In this document: one piece after another, positions 23,276 through 34,872 of the stretch
Numbering within the stretch: the first letter of the stretch is position 1
Layout: each line of letters opens with the position of its first letter
Source: Atopsyche davidsoni
Taxonomy: Eukaryota > Arthropoda > Insecta > Trichoptera > Hydrobiosidae
Length of the DNA stretch: 64,000 bases
Assembly (NCBI GenBank): GCA_022113835.1
Contig: JAILWY010000014.1
Location: 13,947,501 to 14,011,500 of the forward strand
Reading direction: 5' to 3'
Notes under the pieces: generated by a model
The model's input: only the letters and a program-made list of their open reading frames with translations
What the model was told of the DNA's origin: nothing
Databases searched by the model: none
Made by a program: the position numbers and the translations under genes

Positions 23276-24457
23276 AACCGACTGCATAACTTTTTACTAA
23301 GTACTCCGTGATTTCAGTATTGGCCACGTATTGATATTGTTGAAATTGTTATATGAATTTGTTGAATTGATATAATTAGCACAGATGAGACATGGATGCA
23401 GAATTATAGAGTATGCAACAGTGTAAAAAATAAAAATTTCCATAAAAATTATATAAATTGCTGCATTTAAAATAATTAAGAAATCTGTCGATAGGTTCAT
23501 AATTATAATTATAATTTGAATTATTTCAGTCTATCGTGGATATATTAATTGAATAAAAACAAAGCATCACTCGGAGTACCCTTCAAAGAGTTGCTCTTCC
23601 TGAAACTAAAAATAAACGATACCCCTGCAATAATAAGGCTTTTTACTGAAAATAACCTTTTCAGTTTTATTATCAGTATTTGAGCACATTTGAGTTCACC
23701 TCGACAACTAACCGGAGTAATCATCAACTTGTGTGTCGGGGTTGGTCTGTCAAGGGCAGGTTCTGTCGCCGTCTGTGAAAGCTTCACCCCCCAAATAGAA
23801 AAAGTGCCTTCGTGGCGTGAGTAATTACCGGTTATTAGGCTTTGTTGGGTTTTTAGCGTCACAGTGAAATATTAGTGAAATTTGCGAGGCATTCATTCCG
23901 TCCACCGCGGAAATAACAAAATTACCAATACGCTAATGGAGGCTCTATATTTAAATAAATAATAATACATTTGAAGGTTAACTCTGGTAATAATTTATTA
24001 CATTTTTTTTATTTGTTTACCGTTTTCAGTTTCAGTGTGTCGAATGTGTATTATATTTAAATCAATCACTATAAATTTAAACATTTTTTTTATTTTTCAA
24101 TTTATTTCATTTATATTATAAATATACCTATATTGGAGCAAATTTTAAATAAAATAGGTATTACACTGTGAAACAGCCGGAAGAGAGATTTTTTTCGTAA
24201 ATTGTCAATCCTGAAAAAGGAGGTACGTGTTTGATATTTATTTTGTAAATTCGTATATTTTATATTGGCGCGTCAAGGAAGTCAGTTTTTTTTTAAATAA
24301 TTATTTACAAGCCTAATAAATCACGCAAATTACTGATTACATAGAAAAAAATATGGTTGCAAGTGTATTATAGTATGTTTTTAGTGATTATTTTTTACAA
24401 AAACAACAACGCTGAAAATTTTATGTTGAAATATATTTGAGGGCATGCAATGCTTAA
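23276..24457. other. AT-rich non-coding stretch
   Basis: Open frames here are short and low in complexity, and no repeat boundary or splice-bounded exon is recognised. Confidence 0.5.
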
Positions 24458-25012
24458 GTGTCTAAGTCCCATATTCGAGTTTTTTTGATCATTTTCTGGT
24501 CCGTTTTGCAAAAAATCACTTACACCAATCAAAAAAATTTAAATGCAAAAAATTAGATACATCCCTTCTAGCGAACAGAGTATTTTTTTATTTCTTGTAA
24601 ATTTACTTTTAATATGATAAATATGTGTTTTTCCGATTGAAGTGTAGGAATTTGGAGATTCGTCATGTCCCTGTTCTAGGAGTCCTAAACATTTTAAAGT
24701 CTTTTTTTCAATTGGAATTAAAAGATTAAATATGAACCCTGTGCGGTTTCTTCTTTAGCAAATCTTTAGCAAACTTTGGTTTTGAAAAGTCGTCATTTTA
24801 TCAAATTTTTCTACATCTTCAAGATTTTATTTTACCCTGAAAATGGACGTTAATTAAATAATAAAAAATATGTAAATATAATTTATAGTTTTTTTAATAC
24901 TATATAAAAAAAATAATATTCGACATAGAAAAATAAAGTGAAAATTAAATTAATTAAATGACACGTTTTCGCCAGGTAAAATAGTATTTTTAAGGTTAGG
25001 TAGCAAGACTCT
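24458..25012 (+). mobile_element. TTAA-type MITE, older copy
   Basis: This is nearly collinear with the complete element at 48763-49338, from GTGTCTAAGTCCC to the TAGCAAGACTC end. The left flank is TTAA (24454-24457). The right target site appears mutated (CTAAA). No coding capacity. Insertion at TTAA with GGGTCT-type ends suggests the piggyBac or Kolobok group. Confidence 0.65.
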
Positions 25013-25322
25013 AAAGCGCTTTTGCGGTCTGCACCACACTGAAATTGACACAATTAATAAATACACACATGAAAATTGTAAAGTTCTGTGACCTTGCGAG
25101 ATCCTCAAATCCTCGAATTAAAGCAGACTTCAGGTCGCCAGGACCGCGCAGTCCGACCTGGTAATCATGCAAGATCAAGTCAGATCCTGGCATACTTAAG
25201 AGCCCCCCGTTTATACAGTGAGCTCAAAAGTATTTGCCAAAACAATTTAACAGTTGAGTTGACTTGGTTTCTTGGTTACTTATTATCTACAGAGATCTTC
25301 GGGGATATTCAGAGAAAAATTT

Positions 25323-25366
25323 CTGGATATGGTCCCAGCACGGAGACCGAAACGTCGGAGTACTAA
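25323..25366 (+). ncRNA. Hammerhead-like / Penelope-type terminal motif, degenerate
   Basis: The sequence CTGGATAT (25323-25330) is followed by a stem GGTCCC / GGAGACC (25331-25336 and 25342-25348) and then GAAAC (25349-25353). It looks like a mutated CTGAAGAT-stem-GAAAC module of the kind seen at ends of Penelope-like retroelements, where hammerhead ribozymes are known. CTGA is altered to CTGG here, so activity is not expected. The assignment is pattern-based and the surrounding element is not delimited. Confidence 0.3.
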
Positions 25367-28300
25367 AAACTTGAAACACACTAAATCAACTTATTACAAC
25401 GATTTCGTTCGATAATTTCCGCAAAATGTGATATATTTAACAAAAATGATGTCTTTCGGTCATCTTAGCGTTAATTTCTTCTGGAAAACGTGGTTTGGTA
25501 AACGACCATTTGTCCTATTAATTTTGCACAAAGTCTAATCGTGGAACTGAGAGATCCCGTGTATGAAGAGGACTCGCGGATATAAGGTTGGGTTAGGTTA
25601 GGTATTATTTAGGACTTAGGAGGTTTATGCTTGGAGATAACATTGTTAGAGATTACTTTCTGTTTTTGCCAGGATTAGGGTCTTAAATAAATGGGTTTTC
25701 CGGGATTGTGTGCGCGGGGCGAGGCTCTCTCAGCGGTCGGAATACATTAAAGATACAGGTTTTTGACTGTGCAACGACGTATTACTTTAATGCTATCATC
25801 TCTGTATTCAAAGCATTCTATTATACTATGATCACTGTATTAGAAAATTTTTTTCATAATATCAACGCAACGTTTTATTGAACTAAAAGAAGCATCATAT
25901 CTAAAAATGTAGTATAAAAATACGACGATATATTGTATATTGCATTTTTGCATAATAAATGATTTATTAAAACATTAATTTAAACTTAATAACAGCTTAA
26001 GATATCCTGAATATGATATAAATTAAATTAATAAACGTTTAAATAATCATGATCAAAATATACATAATAATTACTTAAATAGCCCTGAATTATCAAAATT
26101 GATATAACTTACTCTGGAATCATAATCATTTTCATTTCAGGGCAAAATTTCATGAAATTTCTGAAAATTGTTTAGCATTATTTCAGTCAAACGATAACGA
26201 CTTGTCTGTCCCCGCGCAGGGCGGCGGGAATTATATTTTTAACTGATCGCCCTTTCGCCTTTTGCCTAATCGCCCTCATAATCGCCATTCTGTGAAATAT
26301 TTTGAATTCTGTACGAAATACTGTTATATAATAGCGACCATTTATATGCTACAGTGACTCCCTTATCGCTTCTGTATGAAAATAAATAAAATAATACACG
26401 GCGAGGCTTTTTTTGTTTTCGTTACAAATTACCTAGAATTAATCAGAGTCCTTGTTTTTTTTCTTCGTAAAATAACAAAGTTTTGACATATCTTTCTGCT
26501 TACATTAACCGAAACAACAAAGCTTGGAAATATTCCTCATATTAATGGCGTTGATTTTATCAGCTTATTACATATATATTTTGACAAAAATAATAAATTA
26601 TTTAAATTGAAGTCGCAAATAACAAATGGAATCGCAAAATCGCTTCTTAAGTATTGCATATTTAAAATTATAAATATTTTAAAATATATGTATGTATAAG
26701 ATACGTTAAAAATTTATTAAGTAATCTATTCACACATGAAAAGTTTTATCATGTCTCTAGGCAATTAGTGCCAGGTAAGCCAAAATTTAACTCGTTGTAT
26801 GCGAATATTTTCAGTCTTATTAAGACAACTAAATACTTTTTATATAAATTTTAATTTTTAACTTTTACACGTATTTAGAAAATATATTATTAAGATTCAC
26901 AGATGAAAAATTTAACACTATCGAAATATTTTCAAAACAAAATTATTTTATAAATATATCGTTAAAAGAGGTTGTTTGCTTGTAATAAAGTCAAGTAATA
27001 AAATCTAGCAAAAAAAGTCGGTAAACAATATCCAACCTTTTCATTAAATTTTTTATTCTAACCAATATATCATTTCTAAAAGGAAATCACAAAAAAGTAT
27101 TTTTCAAAGAGGTTGCCTAATCGGGGTGGTTTCGTATTATTAATACATATAAACATGTTATATAATATAAAGAAAAAAACCCTATAGATTTACGCGAATT
27201 TCATATCTACAGGATTTGTGTGTTTTATTACTTCAAAACTTGTCTTACGTGTATATATACTTTTTTTTAAAAATTGCTGTTGATAAAATGTTGTTTTCTA
27301 ATAAAGATATAATATTATTTAAAATATAAACTAATATCAAACACTGAAATTTAAAAAAAATACAAGATTAAGTATGGCAACTTGCCACTTGCGAACAAAG
27401 CTTTAATTAGTTAAACATTATTGTAACGTAACGCAAGTATTACTCTATAAAATTAACATTCAAATGGTTATATTTACGTTGTTTTTCAACAAAACGACAT
27501 AATTATCGTATTCATCATAAATTGAAATTCATATATAAGAATTTATATTCAATCATGCTCCATTTTAACTGATAAAACTGGGCTAAATAATAGTTCAATA
27601 AACATGAAAAATTTCATTTTTGAAAAATCAAAACGATCCCTCGGGGAAAAGTCTTGTAGAAATTTGATTTTAATTATCCAAATAATTTATAAACCTATTT
27701 TGATACTAAAATATGCTGTCAATAAAAATAAGAAGTGTTTCTTGGAAATATCAACATTTATAATATATTTGCGATTGCATTTAGATTACTCGTGTGTATA
27801 AATGGAAATAATATGCGAATTACTTTTCTCTTCATTAATAATGCATGCTTTTATCCAAGATTTTCTTTAATGTGGAAATAACTCAAGATTTGCAAGTACA
27901 CTTGCAACAGAAAACCAAGAAAATTCTGGAATTTCCACGACATATGGCACATTTCAGTGTTTCTCTGACTTTTCCCACCGCGAACCTCCAGAAAAAATAT
28001 CCCGAGAAATAAATTATAAATTCCTTGCTTTTGCACTCGTCTTTGCCAAGCTGTCGATGTATTGAATTTAGATATTTGATAAAATTATTTTAGTTTAATT
28101 AAAAACTGGATTAAATAAAGTTCTAGATAATTTTAAATAGCAAAAGTAAACATAAATTGGAGTTATATATATATTTTTTACTTACATAGCTTCTGAATGA
28201 AAAGCACACGTAAAATATGAAGTCCATAGCTTACCTATAACAAAAAGAAACAACACATTAGTTTTTGGGGCATACAAGTTATATACAAAAAGATTATTTA

Positions 28301-28555
28301 TAGAGGAAGTACGGATTCTGATTTTGCATGAGATATACGGAAAATCTGTTTATAAATTTTTTGGTTAAAAAATATTCTCGATATTTTCAAAATATAAACA
28401 AAAAACTGAATATCAGAATAAATCACTTGAGACAAAAGTAGATAGATACATGCTAATAAATATTTTATTACATTGTATTTTTAGAAATTGTTTATTCCTC
28501 AAGCGGAAGACATTTATGTTTAGATAATATAATCAAAAATTTGTAACTACACTGC
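25367..28555. other. AT-rich non-coding region
   Basis: Over 3 kb with no supported exon. GGTTAGGTTAGG at about 25593-25604 is a small TTAGG-like patch. Small C/G-richer stretches near 25715 and 26215 are unidentified. Confidence 0.5.
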
Positions 28556-29447
28556 ATGGTGAGAATAAAGAGATTGAAAATAATTCAAGTAGTATTTGTC
28601 TCGCTGTATATATGTGACATTGGATTCATACACAATTTGTACTGGAAAGGACAACAGGGTGTCAGACAAGGATGCATCCTGGTTCCGATGTTATTTAACC
28701 TTTACTCAGAAGCAATTTTAACGGACCCTAGACGATTGTGAAATCGGTATTAAAATAAATTGTTGGCCACTAAATAGCATTCAACATGCTGATGACACTG
28801 TCCTTCTAGCAAACAGTGCTGACGACTTACAGATCCTAGTCGACAAATTTAACGATGCTAGCAGTAAGTAAGGCCTCTCCATGAACATTAAAAAAACGAA
28901 AAACAATGATAGTCAGCAGATTTATTTGACAACTTTGATATCTATATCGACAGCAAAGTAGTGAAGAGAGTAAAAAGATTCAAGTATTTGGGCAGCTGGT
29001 TGAATGAGAACTGAAATCCTGAGCTGAGGATTGAGACAGCACGCAGTACATTAAATAATTTGAGGAAAGTTCTATGCTCAAGACACATAACCCTGAAATC
29101 TCGATGGAGATTCAGTAAGTGTTATGTCGTCTCAATTCTCCTTTATGGAGTCGAAGCTTGGACATTCAAGACAGCTACTATGCGAAGAGTTGAGAGTGTA
29201 TAAGAGAACCCTTAAGATACCAAGAGTCTTGCACAGAATGCGCAAAGAAAAGGAGCCCTTGACGCCTGGTAAAGAACCGAAAGGTCTATTTTAGCTACGG
29301 CATCCATCAGCTGATTGTCCAAGAAAAAATCGAAAGAAAAAGTTCACTGTTATAGCTTTAGTATAAAGAGATCGGACTGGTGAGACAGCATAGAGACAAC
29401 TTCAGGGAAATGGTGAATATGAGGAGAGGCAACAAATGAAGAAGATA
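28556..29447 (+). pseudogene. Non-LTR retrotransposon reverse transcriptase remnant
   Basis: Decayed LINE, 3' portion. Translating with frame changes shows a motif series typical of non-LTR reverse transcriptases. These are IHNLYW, GVRQGC (from about 28659), a PMLFNLYSEAI segment, HADDTVLLANSADDLQ with the catalytic DD at about 28791, then INIKKTK-like and FKYLGSWLNE-like segments. A C-terminal region follows with SILLYGVEAWT-like residues and ends in GGCAACAAATGAAGAAG. Several stops and frameshifts interrupt it. Bases between the NLYW and GVRQGC motifs are missing relative to the usual family layout. The 5' part (endonuclease) is absent, as expected of 5'-truncated copies. The clade cannot be fixed by eye. 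Related scraps lie at 1330 and at 48.6/49.3 kb. Confidence 0.75.
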
Positions 29448-29469
29448 CATGTGAATCACAGTGAAGCTG

Positions 29470-29735
29470 TATGAGCGTGCTAACCGCTAGACAACAAAAT
29501 TTCGATCACCACAGTATGGGGCGTATTCGAGTGTGCGGCTCACAGTTTGGGGGCCGCAGCGGGTGCAGAGCACGGAACGCCAAAGCGCCTTTCACACGTA
29601 GCCGTCAGTCTAATGTTATTTATTGTTTACTTTTACGATTGCGTGCCGCCCCTGACCCGCGGGCGCGTCCACACGGCTCTCGCTGCCCTCGCCGCCTAAT
29701 CGTGATGGATTATATTTTATATCAAATAGTATGAA
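29470..29735. other. GC-rich island after the LINE remnant
   Basis: An 87-codon frame is open (to about 29734) in a GC-rich block without splice support. At its left edge, the minus strand reads GTCTAGCGGTTAGCACGCT (about 29476-29494), which resembles the A-box region of a tRNA or tRNA-derived SINE. No convincing B-box was found, so no SINE is called. Confidence 0.3.
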
Positions 29736-29838
29736 TTGGCCGCCGAAAATAGAACACTTAACTATTTTCCTGTAGATTAGCCACCGTACCTCGTATTTTG
29801 ATGGAATATGAAAAATGAAAGAGAATTAAAAACAATTT

Positions 29839-30043
29839 TTGGTACATGTTTTTTATCCGACCACCAAAAAACTTGTACCTAACCTAACCTAACCTAACCC
29901 AACGAATCGAGCGGTCATGGAAATCTGCAAAGGAACGAAATAAACGCCACAACGGGACTCATCGTCATATGATAGATTCTTATCTCTGCGAGTACATGTA
30001 CATTGAAAAATTTTGGTGGTCGGATAAAAAACAAGTACCCAAT
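29839..30043. mobile_element. Small inverted-repeat MITE
   Basis: Terminal arms TTGGTACATGTTTTTTATCC followed by GACCACCAAAA (left, about 29839-29869) face an inverted copy at about 30011-30043, with about three differences including a one-base indel. The element spans about 205 bp and has no coding potential. Candidate target duplications are obscured by T/A-rich flanks. The interior contains the CCTAA array. Confidence 0.65.
29878..29897. repeat. Four CCTAA (TTAGG) telomere-type units
   Basis: Four perfect CCTAA units, followed by CCC. TTAGG is the common insect telomere repeat. Here it is interstitial and inside a MITE, so it may be coincidental or a captured repeat. Confidence 0.85.
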
Positions 30044-30745
30044 TTTTTCCACCTGTACAAAGGTGTCGCAAAATTTTAAAAGTTTTAAAAGGCTGCCAAG
30101 CTTTAATTTTTTTTTAAAAATATTGTTCAATAATGAAGAAACACGTTGTTCTATCGCGTGACGCTCCATTTTTACTAACCCTAAGCTGTCAGCTGGTGTT
30201 CCCAAAACTTTACTAGCGTTACAAAATAATTTATAAAACAAAATTTCAAATACTACATTTAAAAAAAAATGCTTTAAGCATCCTTCTGCATATAAAAAAA
30301 TAAATTCATATTTCATCAATGATGAGATATTGATTTTATATATTTGAAAACATATCAAGAGATGAAGATATTTTTTTTATACACTGCCAAAAGTACGCCC
30401 TTTCAAAATGTCTGTTATTTGAATGATGTCGAGGAGTTTTTACAATAAATTAAATAATAAGCAAAATATGCGTCGCTTTTTACAGTACATTTGAATGAAT
30501 AATGTTATTTTAAGCGAGCAATATTTATCCAGGATTTTATCTGCATACAGAACAAAAAAAAATAACAACAAAAGATATGTCAAAAACTTGCCAGAAATCC
30601 CCAACAAAAGGGGGCACTTAACTAATGATTGTCATCATTTACAGTGGCGTGCTGCATATTTTTTTAACAGTCATCATTATTGTAAAAATTATTGATTTGT
30701 TCTGTTCCAATAAATTATTATTCAATGAATTGAAACGAATATAAT
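30044..30745. other. AT-rich non-coding stretch
   Basis: An open frame of about 147 codons on the minus strand (30358-29915) is low in complexity and runs into the MITE, so it is not a gene. No other signal. Confidence 0.55.
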
Positions 30746-30931
30746 ATATTTTTTAGGGTGTCCCTTAAATTTCAAGCTCGATATTTTTTTACGCGTACCT
30801 TCTTAAAAGTTTAGTAATAACCCTATATTGTCTAGAAAAAAATATTAGTTCGATTTATAAACGATAACCCGTGCCGACTTGCGATTTAAACTTGTCCATA
30901 CAAGTTGCGTAAGTACTGCGCTGTGACTTTT

Positions 30932-30969
30932 ACAAATAAAACATGTAGTTACCTACATGTTTTATTTGT
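30932..30969. repeat. Perfect 17-bp hairpin in the transposon 5' region
   Basis: Arms ACAAATAAAACATGTAG (30932-30948) and its exact reverse complement (30953-30969) flank the loop TTAC. The corresponding place in copy 2 (around 40565) keeps only the right-hand arm, so the palindrome was either gained by inverted templating in copy 1 or lost in copy 2. Confidence 0.9.
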
Positions 30970-31023
30970 CATTTCATACGTGATTTTTAAGATTAGTAGT
31001 GCTTCATTGTTTAGTGCGTTGAC

Positions 31024-33083
31024 ATGTCGGTGGAATTACGGAGTGATAAACAAAATAATTTCCTTATCGGTTTGCCTAGATATCAAATAAATGGTGCAAA
31101 TTACCATCTAATCGACAATTTCTCTCGGTCCTATTTTACAATATTCTTGAGGTTAAACTGACTGTTAGTGAAAGTGCAAATCTTGTGATTAGGGAGTGCA
31201 TCATATATTGGGAAAAAGCAAGAATTCCAACAGGGGCATTTCCTAACTGCGTGAAGAAAATTGTTGATTTATATCATGTTTGGAGAGAGTTGCAAAAAAA
31301 TTGTAAGAAAACTCAGGTTACGTTCAAGAGCCGTGAGAACAATTTAAAAATTGATCTTGATAATTTGTTTGATATTGCACATGCTGATGCTTTTGAGAGA
31401 ATGAAAATAGAGGAAGATAAATTATTTTTAATGAAACAGAGAGAGCCAGGTCTACCGGGATGCTTAGGTGGTGTTGATAAAAAATTGGCGGAAAAAGAAG
31501 ATAGATCTAAACAACGACGAATGGAAGAAGAGGAAAGGGTTGTAAGACAAAGAGAATCACTAGCTGCTGAAACTAGAAAATCAAGGGCAGAAGCATTAAA
31601 ATCTGACTTCCAAAACAATGTACCCGACGTAGTCACAGTCCATTGGGATGGAAAACTATTACCCAGGTTGGATGTACGAAGTTCTAAAGAAGAACGCTTG
31701 CCAGTTATTGCTTCGTTTGACGATAAAGAACAGCTTCTTGCAGTGCCGAAACTAGAACATTCTTCTGAAAAACATCAAGCTAAGGCTGTCTCAACAGCTC
31801 TTTTTGACTGGAACCTTCACGATAAAGTACAAATAATGTGTTGCGACACAACAGCTTCCAATACTGGCCATTTCAATGGAGCTTGTGCTATTTTGGAGCA
31901 AACTTTAGGAAGAGAATTGCTGCTTTTCACCTGTCGTCATCATGTTTATGAATTGGTCCTAAAAGCTGTCTTTGAAAGTAAAATTAAGCAAATTACTAGT
32001 AGCCCAGATATTCCAATGCTTAAAAAGTTCAGAGAAAATTGGAAAAACATCGACGCTAGTAACATTGAACCATCTCTTAATTTCGTAAAACAACGTGTTG
32101 CCGAGACAGACATTCAAGCTTTTTTAATATTTTATAAGGCAGAATTAGACAAAGGTTATTTAAGAGATGACTACCGCGAATATGTCGAACTGTGCGTAAT
32201 ATTTTTGGGAGGAGACACAGAGGAAAAATTAAAACTAAGCCCCCCCGGAGCCATGCATCAGGCACGCTGGATGGCGAGAACGATCTATTCTTTAAAAAAA
32301 TTTGTTTACTTCAGTCACAATGCAGAATAACTGCGAAGGACAAAAAGGCTCTACAAGATGGTTTCTTATTTGTCGTGATATTGTATGTTAAACCTTGGCT
32401 CGAATGTACAGTGGCGATCAAAGCACCTTACCAAGATTTGCGCTTCTTGAAGATGTTAAAAGAGTACGAAAAAGTTGACGCAACAATTTCTAATACTTCT
32501 ATAAGCAAGTTTAGCCATCACTTGTGGTATTTATGTGAAGAGACAGTTATTCTATCACTGTTTGATGATGAAGTTGATAACCAAACTAAAAAGAAAATGA
32601 TTGCCAACTTCAACCGGGACAAAACCTCAGATTTTAGCAAACGCTATGACCCGTCAAAGGAAGAACTGCCCCAAAGGTTGTTTGGTAAGTTTAATTGACT
32701 TTTTGTGATATATTTAAATTGTTGTAGATTTATTTGTTATTTATCTTATTTTCCTTTTTTTTCCAGGCAAAACACTGGATAATTTCGTATCGGAAAAGAG
32801 CAAACAATTTTTATCACGACTGCAGATCGACGACAGTTTTCTAAAGGAAGATGTATCTTCCTGGAATAATAATGCTGCTTTTCTGGAAGCTAAAAGAAAA
32901 ATAAGTTATTTGAGAGTTGTGAATGATACTGCTGAAAGGGCTGTTAAAATGATGCAAGATTTTAACGGACTTATCACGGCTGAAGAAGAACAAAAACAGT
33001 TCTTGCTGCGCTGTGTCCAGGAACATAGAAAATTGTATCCGGAGTGTAAAAAAACAACTCTAAAAAAAAGTTACCCTGGCTGA
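31024..33083 (+). pseudogene. hAT-like transposase, copy 1, broken
   Basis: Predicted DNA transposase of the flanking element. The start MSVELRSDKQNN is at 31024. A missing base near 31095 shifts the frame, and the main frame (31185-32330) resumes at the segment REC-I-YWEKARIP. It contains landmarks of the hAT RNase H-like fold: VHWDGK (first catalytic Asp), CCDTTASNTG (second Asp plus Asn), CRHHVYELVL (equivalent of the hAT C-x-x-H motif) and HQARWMA (the RW motif). Compared with copy 2 it lacks 93 codons in frame, right after ESLAA. Two extra bases near 32295 shift the frame again. The coding sense continues (from 32330 on) to a GT-AG intron at 32685-32766. A last exon ends at TGA 33081-33083 and holds a VVNDTAERA segment resembling the hAT C-terminal AER/SER dimerisation motif. 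Not functional as it stands. Confidence 0.85.
32685..32766 (+). other. 82-bp intron in copy 1 transposase
   Basis: Donor TTTG|GTAAGT and acceptor TTTTTTTCCAG bound an interval with in-frame stops. Removing it joins the frame as LFG|KTLDNFVSE, phase 1. The same intron sits at the same place in copy 2. Confidence 0.8.
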
Positions 33084-33330
33084 TTGTTATTACTTTATGT
33101 TTTTGATTAAAGATTAATGTTCACCTAATTGAATTTTTACTATTATTTACTTAATTTATTGCATTTATAATGATTTTTGAAGCTCGGTCGGCACTGGTTG
33201 CAATTATGCTAGAAAGATGAAATTTTATATTTAAGACTCTTATAGCATTACTAAAAAAAGTAGAGGGTACCCATTTCGAAATTTGAAAAAAAATATTTTT
33301 TGGTCATATAAGGGACACCCTAATATTTTT

Positions 33331-34735
33331 GTTAATTTTTGTCAAACATGTTTGTAGTACGAATTCAAAGAGTGTTATCTATTTTATTCTGTTAAACTAA
33401 ATATGGACTAGATCAAAAGATTTTTATGTTTGTTTTTTGTGAAATTTCTGGAGATGTACAAAGACGAACACAGCCAATGTTTGCATGTGGTAACGTAAAT
33501 TTCAAAAACATCTCACTTTGGATATCTCTCGTTTGTAAAGCAAACATCGCACCGAGTGACTTGATACGTCAAAATCAGCAGTATTTTGATATCAATGATG
33601 AATAAAGCTCCGAAAAGCTGTTAGCCACTAAGGGAGATGGCAGTCGGTCAATATCTGGCATTAGAGCTCGCCGCACGCCACTGGGGATAATTCCCATCGG
33701 AAAATATGAAAAATGGTTGCGTTTTTTCCGGCAGGGCGCGCCGGAAGGGGGTGTGGCTCCCCACCCTTCCGGCCTTTCCTCCCCTTTTCAAAAACACCGG
33801 GGAAACGCTCGCGCCGAGTCCCAGATATGAATTTTCAAATTTGTTAGCGGATTTGCCAACAAATGCACCATCACGTCACGTCACGTCACGAAATAAAAGC
33901 ACAAATTATTGAATTAAATGATATCAATATATAAGCATATGCATGTATGCAGCGTTGATCTAAGAGCTCTTTTTTAATTTTAAATATTGTTACTATAGAA
34001 AAATCAGTTGTTTTTATCAGGTTGATTATGGTTATGATAATTTTTGATTACGTAAATTTTGTGGCATAAACTTTTTATATAGAAATTGAAAACCTTGTCA
34101 CAGTACAGTAAAACGGTTGACATAATAAATTATTTCTAGGTTTATTGAGAAGTAAAATGCTTTGCATAAAACGTTTTCCTATAAAGATTCATTGATTCCC
34201 CTGCATTCAACAATGATGCAAATAAACCACAGAAATGGGACGTTTCTAGTCGGCCACATCCGTAATGGTCTCTTTTACTTTTTTTTTTTTTTGCAGTTTC
34301 CAACTTTTATAGAGTTGGATCTATTCTGTTCATTGAATAATAATTAAAGTAGAAGTAGTTTTTCCTTTTCTATGCAGTATAGAAATAAAATTTTCAAGAT
34401 ATGAAAAGACCTTCTAAAGCTTGATGAAACTGCGTTGCTATTGTAAATTTATTTAACTTGTATGTATATAGTGAGTAGTAGATGTTAACTAAAATTAACA
34501 CTACAGAATATCTTTCTGCTTAAAAACTAATAATCACAGGTGAAATAACAGTTACATTATTTTACATAAAACCTGAAAAAAAATTCATAAGTTGTACAAA
34601 TATGAATTCTTTGAGTTTTAAGCTATGGCATCAATCGTTTAATAAAGAGGGCAAAACACGAAAAGAAAACCTTCATAAGCAGATTTTGCAAAGTAAATAT
34701 TATCACAATGCAAATTTTTAATATAAAGTGCATCG
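33331..34735. other. Mostly AT-rich non-coding stretch
   Basis: No supported exon. A GC patch at about 33700-33830 has a 68-codon frame without splice signals. A triple CGTCA repeat (TCACGTCACGTCACGTCACG) lies at about 33871-33890. Confidence 0.5.
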
Positions 34736-34872
34736 ACCCCTCCGTACAATAATGCCATGGGGGTTGTGGTTTAAGGCACCCATTGTCTTGGTCAGGGCTG
34801 TCCGTCTGTCAGCCCCCGTAATTGATTGCGTTCAGACGTCTGGTCTTCTGCGACCCTCGCCGAGGGGCTGTT
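34736..34872. promoter_or_regulatory. Island with RUNX-, Sox- and homeodomain-like sites
   Basis: Balanced-composition block without an open frame. It contains TGTGGTTT (RUNX-type), CCATTGTCTT (Sox-type) and GTAATTGATTG (homeodomain-type) within about 60 bp. Enhancer-like by motif reading only. Confidence 0.22.

Larger units (their letters stand above)
30754..33322 (+). mobile_element. hAT-like DNA transposon, copy 1
   Basis: The element begins TAGGGTGTCCCTTA and ends with its exact reverse complement (33309-33322). It is flanked by a perfect 8-bp target-site duplication ATATTTTT (30746-30753 and 33323-33330). Eight-bp duplications and TAGGG-type ends are hallmarks of the hAT superfamily. 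Beyond the 14-bp perfect terminal repeat, matching blocks (GTACC-TCT, TTAGTAAT, GTGCCGAC) continue inverted for about 140 bp, giving long imperfect terminal repeats. The interior carries one transposase gene with an intron. Length is 2569 bp, about 300 bp shorter than copy 2 because of two deletions. Confidence 0.9.

Noticed and set aside
29476..29494. tRNA A-box-like sequence on the minus strand
   Set aside because: No B-box at a suitable distance, so neither a tRNA nor a SINE could be supported.
29915..30358. 147-codon minus-strand open frame
   Set aside because: Low-complexity residues, overlaps the MITE arm, no splice or start support.
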